In this document: in pieces, positions 55,144-63,270 of the stretch
How positions within the stretch are numbered: the first letter of the stretch is position 1
How the letters are laid out: the number at the start of each line of letters is the position of its first letter
Source: an uncultured Succinivibrionaceae bacterium
GTDB lineage: Bacteria > Pseudomonadota > Gammaproteobacteria > Enterobacterales > Succinivibrionaceae
DNA length: 64,000 bases
Direction: 5' to 3'
NCBI GenBank assembly: GCA_944390105.1
Contig: CALXOV010000010.1
Coordinates: forward strand, 1-64,000
Translations under genes and position numbers: made by a program
The notes under the pieces: model-generated
Database searches by the model: none
What the model was told of the DNA's origin: nothing
Seen by the model: the letters and a program-made list of their open reading frames with translations, nothing else

Positions 55144-55767
55144 CTAATCGCTGATCTTAACTGCAAGAAAATCCTGCGGCCGATGAAAATTAGGGACAGA
55201 AGACTTCAGCGGACGCAGCGCTGCATAATGCTCGCAGGCAGGAGTTTCACAAATCTTATACAGGTTATAGGCAAAATTACATCCAGTTGCAAGCACATCA
55301 AAGCCCGCAATCTCAGTAAGTAGCGGACGCGGAACCTTCAAAGATAAACTCCAGGCATCGCTATGATGTGTGATGCATACGTCAAGCACAGCGAGCTGCT
55401 GTTGTGTCAGTTCAATACGTCCATGACGTTCGCGTCCGTATTTAGCGTAGATACAACCGACTGCATTTATCTCAATATTAAGATACAGCTGATCCGTCGC
55501 ACGTGGTACAAATACTGCACTCTTACTCTCCGCTTCATCAGGAAAGGCTAAAAACAACTCACATGCAGAATCCGTACAGACGCGTCCACCGTTGGACTTT
55601 ACTTCGCAGCGCGGCTTAGTTTCTGCAACGCTAAAGTAAGCTTCAATTGCCTGTGTGGTAACTCTAAGGACGGCATAAGTTTGAGGTTTGATTTGGTTAT
55701 GCCACAAAAACTGCAGAGGCATATAGTTTAAAGGCTCATCGGAGGACGCGCGTTTAATTTTCTGCAT
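55144..55767 (-). CDS. CBM9-like (carbohydrate-binding family 9) domain protein
   Basis: A 205-residue protein without a signal peptide. The pattern GGRVCTDSACELFLAF, then LYLNIEINAVGCIYAKYGRERHGR and WSLSLKVPRPLL is that of CBM9-like/DOMON beta-sandwich proteins, many of which are of unknown function. It ends ACEHYAALRPLKS...NFHRPQDF, the usual F-H-x-P end. Whether it binds sugar is not known. Located between azl and the PTS operon. Confidence 0.7.
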   Translation of the reverse strand: MQKIKRASSDEPLNYMPLQFLWHNQIKPQTYAVLRVTTQAIEAYFSVAETKPRCEVKSNGGRVCTDSACELFLAFPDEAESKSAVFVPRATDQLYLNIEINAVGCIYAKYGRERHGRIELTQQQLAVLDVCITHHSDAWSLSLKVPRPLLTEIAGFDVLATGCNFAYNLYKICETPACEHYAALRPLKSSVPNFHRPQDFLAVKISD

Positions 55768-55872
55768 TTTTACTCCTTGCGCGGCACTTAAGGGGGCAAA
55801 GCCGCATTTTCACATTTTCCATATGCTGAAGCTTTTGCTTTGTAGCAAAATCATTTAACGTTAAGTACTAAA

Positions 55873-55896
55873 ACGGACAGCACCAAGGCTGTCCGT
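55873..55896 (-). terminator. Intrinsic terminator of the PTS operon
   Basis: ACGGACAGC/GCTGTCCGT, a perfect 9-bp stem with a 6-nt loop, followed on the minus strand by TTTTAG. It lies 33 bp after the IIBC stop. Confidence 0.75.
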
Positions 55897-55929
55897 CATA
55901 ATAAATTGAACTCAAAGCTCAAGCTTGCC

Positions 55930-57399
55930 TTAAGATTGCTGATCTAACAGCTTTTTCAGCTCATCGGTCACAAACTGTACTTGTGTACCGACAATTACCT
56001 GCACCGATTTGGCAGACGGACGTAGAACACCAGCCGCACCCGCAGCCTTAATCGCGGCTTCATCAATGATCGATGCATCCAGTACATCCAAACGAATGCG
56101 GGTAATGCAGTTATCTACCGCTAAGATATTTTCCTTGCCGCCTAAAGCTGCCAAGACTTTAGCTGCATACTCGGCATAGCGCTCCGATCCTGCGGCAGCC
56201 GCCTCTCCGGAGGCATCGCGCAACGTGTCATCATCCTCGCGCCCCGGAGTCTTAAGATCAAAGTGCACTATCGCAAAACGGAACACGAAGTAGAACACCA
56301 CAAAGACCACTAAGCCGACTGGAATAATGAACCAGGGATTCTGCGCCAGAGGCATCTGTGAGGAGAAGAACAAGTCAAGGAAGCCTGCAGAGAAGGAAAA
56401 GCCGGCGCGAATCGGCAACATTACTGTAATCATAGCTGTAATGCCGGTCATCAGAGCATAGAGCACATAGAGGCCTGGGGCTAAGAACATGAAGGCAAAC
56501 TCTAAAGGTTCAGTCACACCTGTGAAGAATGAACAGAAGGCTGCAGAAGCGAGTAAACCCAACACGGCTTTGCGACGTCCTGGTTTGGCGCTACGATACA
56601 TTGCAAAAGCCGCCGCTGGCACACCGAACATCATCACAGGGAAGAATCCTGTCATGTACATGCCGGTAACTCCAAACTCGCCAGTGCTAGACCAGAACTT
56701 CGTTAAGTCAGAAATCCCCGCCACATCAAACCAGAATACGGCATTTAACGCATGATGCATGCCAATAGGGATCAACAAGCGGTTTAAGAAGGCGTAAATG
56801 CCGGCGCCGACGGCACCGATAGACAGCACGCTTTCGCCAACTAAGATAAGACCGTTGTATACGAGCGGCCACAGGAAGAACAGCACCGCCGAAACAACAA
56901 TCGCAACGAGTGCAGTAATAATGGCCACTGAGCGCTTACCTGAGAAGAAAGCTAGGAAATCAGGTAGCTTAGTGGCAGAGAAGCGGTTATAGCAGGTCGC
57001 ACCAATGATACCTGAAATGATGCCGATGAACTGATTATTCACTTTACTGAAGGAGGCATCCGCTTCAGCACCGGTCAGGACTGAGACAAAGCCAGGAGAG
57101 AGCAGGGTCTGAATAACAAACCATGCCACAATACCGGCTAAAGCCGGGGTACCATCGCGCTCTTTTGCCATGCCGACTGCCACACCAATAGCAAACAGCA
57201 CTGACATATTATTAATGATGGCACCGCCGGCTTGCACACAGAAGGTGCCTAGTACCAGCATAAAGCTCTGATCAGCTTGACCGCCCTGCATGGTAGTAGG
57301 GGCAAATAAGTAGCCAAGGCCCATTAAAATGCCTGCCACCGGCAAACATGCCACAGGGAGCATCAGCGACTTTCCCAGCCGCTGAAGATACTGCATCAT
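55930..57399 (-). CDS. PTS transporter IIBC, glucose/N-acetylglucosamine family
   Basis: A 489-residue permease. The IIC part (residues 1-385) opens with LQRLGKSLMLPVACLPVAGILMG and contains GMHHALNAVFWF and FFTGVTEPLEFAFMFLAP, which place it with NagE/PtsG. The IIB domain at the C-terminus has the phosphorylated Cys in ILAVDNCITRIRLDV. There is no IIA domain, so the adjacent crr product probably phosphorylates it. GIGMHHALN and the length favour the GlcNAc-type over glucose, not firmly. Confidence 0.88.
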   Translation of the reverse strand: MMQYLQRLGKSLMLPVACLPVAGILMGLGYLFAPTTMQGGQADQSFMLVLGTFCVQAGGAIINNMSVLFAIGVAVGMAKERDGTPALAGIVAWFVIQTLLSPGFVSVLTGAEADASFSKVNNQFIGIISGIIGATCYNRFSATKLPDFLAFFSGKRSVAIITALVAIVVSAVLFFLWPLVYNGLILVGESVLSIGAVGAGIYAFLNRLLIPIGMHHALNAVFWFDVAGISDLTKFWSSTGEFGVTGMYMTGFFPVMMFGVPAAAFAMYRSAKPGRRKAVLGLLASAAFCSFFTGVTEPLEFAFMFLAPGLYVLYALMTGITAMITVMLPIRAGFSFSAGFLDLFFSSQMPLAQNPWFIIPVGLVVFVVFYFVFRFAIVHFDLKTPGREDDDTLRDASGEAAAAGSERYAEYAAKVLAALGGKENILAVDNCITRIRLDVLDASIIDEAAIKAAGAAGVLRPSAKSVQVIVGTQVQFVTDELKKLLDQQS

Positions 57400-57412
57400 A
57401 ATCTATTATCTC

Positions 57413-57670
57413 CTAAAGGTTCTCTTGTAAAAATTGCAAAGCCGCATCAGCCGCTTCCTTTTCATCAGCGCCGGCAAACTGCAACACCAAACTGTCACCT
57501 TGCTGTAGCGATAGCTTCATCACTGATAACAGATGCTTACCGTCCACCATCTTTTCCGGACAACCTAACTGACAGTCCGCAGCATACTCTTTAATCAGTT
57601 TTACGAGCTGTCCGGCCGGACGGGCATGAATGCCGCGCGGATCCGTGATTTTGTAAGTTATTTCTTGCAT
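57413..57670 (-). CDS. ptsH: Phosphocarrier protein HPr
   Basis: An 85-residue general PTS carrier. Phosphorylated His15 is in PRGIHARPAGQLVKL. The segment at position 46 reads GKHLLSVMKL, so the Ser46 site regulated by HPr kinase in Firmicutes is a His here. Between ptsI (21 bp) and IIBC (13 bp). Confidence 0.95.
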   Translation of the reverse strand: MQEITYKITDPRGIHARPAGQLVKLIKEYAADCQLGCPEKMVDGKHLLSVMKLSLQQGDSLVLQFAGADEKEAADAALQFLQENL

Positions 57671-57691
57671 GATGCTCCTTCTTTTTTGATA

Positions 57692-59335
57692 TTAAAATAA
57701 AATTTCTGACCCGCGCCGATTGCTACACTCAGCATCACTGCTTAATATCTGGGCACGCACCGGCAGAATACGACTTGGACTTACAGATAATTCATCAATG
57801 CCGTATTCAATAAAGGTATTAGTCAAGGACAAATCGGCTGCTGCCTCGCCGCAGATCCCCACCCAGATCCCTGCAGCGTGTGCGTTTCGCGCCGTAAGCT
57901 TGATGAGTTCAAGCAAAGCCGGATGATGCGGATCGTAAAACGGCGCTAAGCTGGAATTTTGGCGATCCAGAGCGCAGGTATACTGCATTAAATCATTAGT
58001 GCCGATGGAAAAGAATTCCACCTCGCGCGCAAGTTGCGCACTTAACACCGCGGCAGCCGGAGTCTCAATCATGATACCAAGCTGTGGACGCGTGCAAGCC
58101 TTACCCTCACGAATAAGTTCACGCAAACTTTCCTCAAGCAGGGCCTTTGCCTTTTGCACTTCACTTACAGCCGTTACCATCGGAAGCATCAATAAGATAT
58201 TGCCCCGCGCAGCGGCACGGCAGATAGCGCGTAGTTGAACTTTAAATAACTCAGGACGCGTAAGACAGATGCGTAGTGCGCGTAGACCTAAAGCTGGATT
58301 TTCTTCGGCAGGCAGTTCAAAGTAGGGACATTTTTTATCTGCGCCAATATCCAAAGTACGAATGACTAGGGGACGTCCATTTAATGTAGTAGCAACGCGT
58401 GCATAAGCCTGATACTGCTCCTCTTCTGTAGGATAGGTTTCATGCCCAATATATAAAAACTCACTGCGCATCAACCCCACACCTTCACAGTCATTATCAA
58501 GCGCAAATTCAATTTCATCGGGGCTGCCGATATTAGCGCATACCAGCATTTTATGTCCGCAGGGAGCTATTGAAGCCTTGCCGCGCAGCGCAAACAGTTT
58601 AAGTTGCTCTTTATCCCAATCATCCTTAGCCTGCTGCATCTTAACAATGGTGGGTTCATCTGGTTCTAAGTAATAGCAACCGGCAGTAGCATCTACCGCC
58701 ATAATTTTACCGTCAATATTCAGCGGCAACGAGGCTTCAATTAAGGAAGGGACCCCCATGTTACGAGCCAAAATAGCGGCATGGGAATTCAAAGTGCCTT
58801 GACGTAGCACAATGGCGGCCACATGCTCTCTAGCAAAAGCTGCGGTCTGCGACGGAGTTAAGTCATCGGCAACAATCACTGAACGCACGGAAGGCTTAGT
58901 CTGTAGCTTAACACCGGCTATGCAAGAGGCAATGCGCTGTGATACATCGAGCATATCAGCCGCGCGCGCCTGCATGTAAGGATCATCCAAGGCTTTAAAC
59001 TCATCAGCCTGCGCTTTACCTGCTTGCAAAATCGCAACTGCCGCATTAATGCCACCTTGTTTAATTAGCTCTCGCGCAGGATCTAAAAGCTCATCTTCCT
59101 GACAGAGCATGGCGTGAAATTCTAAGATCTCAGCGGCCGCAGAGTCGGACCCTTGCTCGTCAATCAAGGCTTTAATCTGCTCTAAAGCATCTTCAGATCC
59201 TGCCTGCAAGCGTGTAAGCTCATCCTCAATGCTTAAAATCGCCAGATCGCTTACTTTGAGATCTTGCGTTTTGATTTCAAACACCGGTCCAATAGCGATG
59301 CCGTTGCCAGCAATTTTCGCCTTGCCTTGTTGCAT
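57692..59335 (-). CDS. ptsI: PTS enzyme I
   Basis: A 547-residue phosphoenolpyruvate-protein phosphotransferase that starts the phosphate relay to HPr. Phosphorylated His is in TLNSHAAILARNMGVPSL; the PEP domain shows GVGLMRSEFLYIG, LVIRTLDIGADKK, PMVTAVSEV, GIMIETPAAAVL, FSIGTNDLMQYT and the active Cys in IWVGICGEAA. About 30 residues shorter than E. coli (575). Confidence 0.96.
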   Translation of the reverse strand: MQQGKAKIAGNGIAIGPVFEIKTQDLKVSDLAILSIEDELTRLQAGSEDALEQIKALIDEQGSDSAAAEILEFHAMLCQEDELLDPARELIKQGGINAAVAILQAGKAQADEFKALDDPYMQARAADMLDVSQRIASCIAGVKLQTKPSVRSVIVADDLTPSQTAAFAREHVAAIVLRQGTLNSHAAILARNMGVPSLIEASLPLNIDGKIMAVDATAGCYYLEPDEPTIVKMQQAKDDWDKEQLKLFALRGKASIAPCGHKMLVCANIGSPDEIEFALDNDCEGVGLMRSEFLYIGHETYPTEEEQYQAYARVATTLNGRPLVIRTLDIGADKKCPYFELPAEENPALGLRALRICLTRPELFKVQLRAICRAAARGNILLMLPMVTAVSEVQKAKALLEESLRELIREGKACTRPQLGIMIETPAAAVLSAQLAREVEFFSIGTNDLMQYTCALDRQNSSLAPFYDPHHPALLELIKLTARNAHAAGIWVGICGEAAADLSLTNTFIEYGIDELSVSPSRILPVRAQILSSDAECSNRRGSEILF

Positions 59336-59376
59336 AATATTTTCCTTCTTTAAAAAGTGAGCTGACGCAGCGTGGC

Positions 59377-59868
59377 TTATTTTTCGAAGGTGCAGATGAT
59401 ATCACCCTTGCTAACCGGCTTAGGAGCAACAAACTCAATCTTCCTAAAATTGTCTGGATTGCAGATGACCAGTGGCACTTCAATTGAGTAGCCTTCGTTT
59501 TTGATTAAAGGAATATCAAACTTAATTAAAGGATCTCCTTGTTTGACATCAGCATCTTCCTGCACCAACGCGCTAAAACCTTTTCCTTTTAAATCAACGG
59601 TGTTGATGCCAACATGAATTAAGATTTCAATGCCGGAGACACTTGTAATGGTTAAAGCATGACCGGTACGGAAGATCTGAGTGATCACGCCATCACAAGG
59701 AGCGTATATCATGCCTTCTCGCGGATTAAAACCAATCGTTGGACCTAAAATACCCTCAGCAAAAGTAGGATCCGGAATGATGGATTTATCAATAATTTCA
59801 CCATTTAAAGGTGATGCAATGGTGAAGGCATTCGCTTTTTTAGTAAAAAGTTTATCAAGTCCAAACAT
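59377..59868 (-). CDS. crr: PTS glucose-specific IIA protein (Crr)
   Basis: A 163-residue soluble IIA. His70 and phosphorylated His85 are in FRTGHALTITSVSG and EILIHVGINTVDLKG, equivalent to His75 and His90 of E. coli. The start is ATG 59868 (MFGLDKLFTKK), with GGAG 7 bp upstream, not the frame opening at 59892. First gene of a crr-ptsI-ptsH-IIBC operon, the reverse of the E. coli order. A CRP-like TGTAA-N6-TCACG (minus strand, 59974-59989) lies upstream. Confidence 0.94.
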   Translation of the reverse strand: MFGLDKLFTKKANAFTIASPLNGEIIDKSIIPDPTFAEGILGPTIGFNPREGMIYAPCDGVITQIFRTGHALTITSVSGIEILIHVGINTVDLKGKGFSALVQEDADVKQGDPLIKFDIPLIKNEGYSIEVPLVICNPDNFRKIEFVAPKPVSKGDIICTFEK

Positions 59869-60817
59869 AGCTCTCTCCGTGGCGCAGCGCACGTGGGCAC
59901 TGCCTTCTGCTACAAATTCGGCGCAAATAATAGCTTATAAAAGAGTAGAGAATTAGGACACAGCTCAAAATTTCGTGAGAACGTTTACATTAAGGATAAG
60001 AAATGAATCACAAATCACATTGTGCTAAGCAAAATTTTTAGTAACTTCAGACCTGAGAGAGAAAATTGTATGAAGCCGATACCTATAAGTTAAGGATATT
60101 GACGCAACAACATACGCAAGAGAGCAATGAGTAATACTGTAGTTAATCAATTACAACATCCCCAGCGCAAATAAAAGCGTATGACCTGCTTAGAAAGAAG
60201 GCATGCAAGTTGCTGTAGCTTGCGTTACTTTAGTATTTGATAGCGCAAGTGAGGCGTTTGGTAGGATAAAAACGAAGTTATTTGCAACTTGCAGTTAAAA
60301 ATCAGCATGCCGCTGCGGCAAAGCGCACGGCCACATAGTTACCGCGTGTAAGAAGCATGGCATCTGTGGATAAATATAAAATCTTACATAATATAAATTA
60401 TGCGAAGTTGCATATCGTAAAAGACAAGCAGTCATTTTCAGGTGACTGCAAATATAATCAATAAAATTAACAGATTATAACGCAAATACACTAGGCTAGT
60501 ATGAACTTTAAGGTCTCAATCCTTAACTCTTACACCTAATTATTTGTTCCCAATTTTACCGCAGGATTTCTGTAAAGATCAAGGTAAAAAATCAATTTTA
60601 TGATTTTCTCAAAGCGCGGAAATTACTGGCACAGTAGGGTAAGATACAGCATTAGAGAGATAAGCGTGAATGATGTGCTTTCATGCTGTTATAGGCGATT
60701 TCGTTAATTTTAGCGATTTTCCATCAAGTCGTCTCTTAAAAAAAATCCCTTTTTAGCTTTGCTCAATTTCAATAAAGACAGATTTTAGGCTTGCTGCATA
60801 TTTAAAAAGCGCGATTC

Positions 60818-60949
60818 TCAGCTCCCTCCTCTGGTCTTAAAAATACGCTGTTTGCGGGTTAATTGACGGTTATAAAGACGGGAGGTTTTATTGTCTTTAT
60901 AAGCGACTTGAAATACTGATTTAGCCAAATCCACACCGACGTGAAGCAT
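60818..60949 (-). mobile_element. IS110-family transposase N-terminal fragment
   Basis: Reading from ATG 60949: MLHVGVDLAKSVFQVAYKDN, then KTSRLYNRQLTRKQ, and TGA at 60818. The G-V-D-L-A-K-x-V-F-Q-V start is the first DEDD strand of IS110 transposases, with its catalytic Asp. Full-length proteins have over 300 residues, so this is a 5' remnant. The homologous part ends about residue 35 and the last residues are junction DNA. Confidence 0.7.
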
Positions 60950-61001
60950 GGGGTTTTCTTGAAAAATTAAAGAGGCAGTCTTAGCAAACTCCTTGTTTAA
61001 T

Positions 61002-61048
61002 CAAAGGATCTGTTTTTATCTTAATCGGAATCCGTCAGCGATCCTTTG
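61002..61048. repeat. Inverted repeat in the IS110 remnant leader
   Basis: CAAAGGATC (61002-61010) and GATCCTTTG (61040-61048), a perfect 9-bp stem with a 29-nt loop, 53 bp upstream of the transposase-fragment start. In intact IS110 elements this side carries the non-coding bridge RNA. Confidence 0.5.
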
Positions 61049-61285
61049 TCGTTGCTCTCAATTCCATATCACTACCCCCTCGGCAAGCCCCAAATACGCA
61101 AAAGCATAAGGCTTTGCATATATTTCAGCGCCTGAACTAACCATAAGGCAATAATCACGGTTCAGCATATCAATAAATACAGATCGCCATAGCAAAAATC
61201 ACGGACAACTGCGGAGCGGATTGAACATTACTGCTGTCGCTACGCTCCATCCGTGCAAGCTCAGTCCGCCTCTCAGATCTCAAGC

Positions 61286-61452
61286 AAGATGATCCAGAGA
61301 TTGACAATCATCTGAGGTTTAACTTAAAGTAAAAAGAGGAACAGGAAGGTAAGAGAAAAACGCCAGACTGGATCCACAGATCTCTCCAAGATGATCTTTT
61401 CTGTAAAGTTCAATTACGGATCATCTTAGGCAATAAACTCAGATCATCTTAG
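61286..61452. repeat. Cluster of AAGATGATC / GATCATCTT repeats
   Basis: AAGATGATC at 61286-61294 and 61388-61396, and its complement GATCATCTT at 61419-61427 and 61442-61450. The last two are part of an 11-bp direct repeat GATCATCTTAG spaced 23 bp apart, and 61388-61427 forms a 9-bp inverted repeat. Confidence 0.65.
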
Positions 61453-61514
61453 TAATAATCTACATTTGATAGTCATAAACACACATCGCGTGAATCTCAG
61501 TGTGTCGTATTTGT

Positions 61515-61616
61515 GGGGGTCAGTTCACATGTGGGGTAAATGCAGGCCAGGCGTCGTACTCTAATCCGGACAAAGTCCCCGGCTCATCCCTACGCACGTT
61601 GGGTAAATTTTAACTG
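61515..61616. mobile_element. Possible IS21-type end remnant
   Basis: Three degenerate direct repeats: GGGGGTCAGTTCACATG (from 61515), GTGGGGTAAATG (61531-61542) and GTTGGGTAAATTTTAACTG (61598-61616). Such TGGGT(A/C)A arrays are typical of IS21-family ends. No IstA or IstB sequence is visible, so this is a weak call. Confidence 0.3.
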
Positions 61617-61720
61617 CCGGATATGCCGCGCTAACAGGTGAATTTACTGATTATTGCTTACTTCTACTTATGTTTTGTTATCATAACGTGATTTTTTAAA
61701 TAATTAAATTAGGCAGTTTC

Positions 61721-62128
61721 ATGCAAAAAATTTCACCTTCAATGCAGGATTTTCTGCATATCAGTGTCAAACAGGTCAATGACCATAGCTTGCGCGCCGT
61801 AATGCCGGTTAATGAGCGCAATTGTCAGCCTTACGGACTGCTGTGCGGCGGCGCATCGCTGGCTTTATGCGAAATATGTGCTGGCATGTACTCTGAGCAT
61901 CAGCTACAAGGAACCAATCAAGTGGCTTTAGGCATTCAGGTAACAGGCAATCATATAAAAAGCGCCCACATTGGTGAGCAGGTAAGTTGCGAAATTACCC
62001 CGCTCTCCTGCGGACAGACGTTACATGTGCTACAGGCGCGAGTGTGTAATGCCCAAGGCGAACTGCTGTGTAGCGCTACGATCACCAACGCAATTCGCCC
62101 TAATCCTAGACATACTCCTGAATCTTAG
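61721..62128 (+). CDS. menI: MenI-like hotdog thioesterase
   Basis: A 135-residue hotdog-fold protein like E. coli YdiI/MenI, which hydrolyses DHNA-CoA in menaquinone synthesis. LRAVMPVNERNCQPYGLLCGGASLALCE aligns with the family; the Glu of the ALCE segment is the catalytic acid, but the usual His of L-H-G-G-A-S is Cys here. The context menI-menF-menD supports the role. First gene of the men cluster. Confidence 0.78.
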   Translation: MQKISPSMQDFLHISVKQVNDHSLRAVMPVNERNCQPYGLLCGGASLALCEICAGMYSEHQLQGTNQVALGIQVTGNHIKSAHIGEQVSCEITPLSCGQTLHVLQARVCNAQGELLCSATITNAIRPNPRHTPES

Positions 62129-62163
62129 CTTAATTTATAGTAGCATTAAAAACTTTATCCTTC

Positions 62164-63270
62164 ATGCTTGATAAACGCTTCTCTGTTCTGCGCACGATAC
62201 AGGCACTCATTTGCAGTAGGCATAGTTTTGCCCTGCTGCGCCTGCCATATGCCGCAACCATTGACTGTATTATCACCACACCGGATTCATGTAATCCACT
62301 GCAGGCAGATTTCCAGCTCGCGCCTTTTGCTTCGACGCGCCATTCTATCGTTTTTAAGGCAGCCTGCAGACTAAGCTGCTCACTGGATGAACTGCCCAAA
62401 CAACTGATGCATCATGGCATTCTAAACGCAGCAGACATTGATGCGATATCTCTTACCATGTCGCACGATGTTGCTAAGCTGCAGGAACGCTGTCACAGTC
62501 TCAATGCCACAGTTAAAGATCGCTATACGACAGCTTTTACCACTTTTGTACAGGCTCTCAAAGAGAGGCGTTTTAGCAAACTTGTGCTAGCTCGTCCCTT
62601 CTACTGCCTGCCGCGCCGCCTGCTTGGCGAAGTATGGCTACAGCTACAAGAACATTATCCACAGGCCTGCTGCTATTTAGTACATGACGGCGGTGATGAC
62701 ATTTACCTTGGCGCAACTCCGGAGACCTTAGCAGATATTGAAGCAGATGTGCTTCACACTATGTCTTTGGCCGGCACCATGCATAAAAATTCTTCTGGCA
62801 ACTACGTGTGGTCAAACAAAAATCTGCAGGAGCAACAGGTGGTAACTGATTACATTCTGCAGACTCTACAGCCTTTCTGCCAAGCTATTAAAGCCCAAGG
62901 CCCTGCTACGCACGACGCTGGCCCTGTGGTGCATTTGTGTACCCGTATTCAGGCTACATTACGTCCATCAACTAAAGCTGAAGAAGTCATTGCTGCCCTA
63001 CATCCGACTCCTGCTGTCTGCGGCGTGCCAACGGCAGAGGCTATGAACTTTATTCGACAGCATGAAGGCTTTGATCGCAATTTCTATGCCGGCTTTATCG
63101 GATTTAAACAAGGATCGCGGCAACACTACTTCGTCAATCTGCGCTGTCTGCACTATGATGGAGCCATCGCCTGCTTATACGCTGGCGGCGGTATTCTAGC
63201 GAATTCGCAACTCGACGCAGAGTGGCAAGAAACCGAACACAAATTGCAGACTTTACGGGAATTTATTTAA
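62164..63270 (+). CDS. menF: Isochorismate synthase MenF
   Basis: A 368-residue chorismate-binding enzyme making isochorismate for menaquinone. ERRFSKLVLARPF, YLGATPETLADI, MSLAGTMHKNSSG, LHPTPAVCGVPTAEAM, NFYAGFIGF and CLYAGGGILANSQLDAEW are family motifs in order. Adjacent menD argues for MenF rather than a siderophore or salicylate enzyme. The stop TAA shares a base with the menD ATG. Confidence 0.92.
   Translation: MLDKRFSVLRTIQALICSRHSFALLRLPYAATIDCIITTPDSCNPLQADFQLAPFASTRHSIVFKAACRLSCSLDELPKQLMHHGILNAADIDAISLTMSHDVAKLQERCHSLNATVKDRYTTAFTTFVQALKERRFSKLVLARPFYCLPRRLLGEVWLQLQEHYPQACCYLVHDGGDDIYLGATPETLADIEADVLHTMSLAGTMHKNSSGNYVWSNKNLQEQQVVTDYILQTLQPFCQAIKAQGPATHDAGPVVHLCTRIQATLRPSTKAEEVIAALHPTPAVCGVPTAEAMNFIRQHEGFDRNFYAGFIGFKQGSRQHYFVNLRCLHYDGAIACLYAGGGILANSQLDAEWQETEHKLQTLREFI

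Larger units (their letters stand above)
59869..61720. other. Gene-free 1.85-kb stretch with insertion-sequence debris
   Basis: No complete gene. From left: the crr promoter region, AT-rich DNA with an exact DnaA-box 9-mer (60365-60373), a 43-codon IS110 transposase fragment (60818-60949, minus) with a structured leader, a cluster of AAGATGATC repeats (61286-61450), and degenerate repeats resembling IS21 ends (61515-61616). The final 100 bp hold the menI promoter. Confidence 0.6.

Noticed and set aside
59869..61720. oriC or a tRNA/tmRNA in the gene-free stretch
   Set aside because: Only one DnaA box and no cloverleaf, tmRNA or RNase P signature seen by eye.
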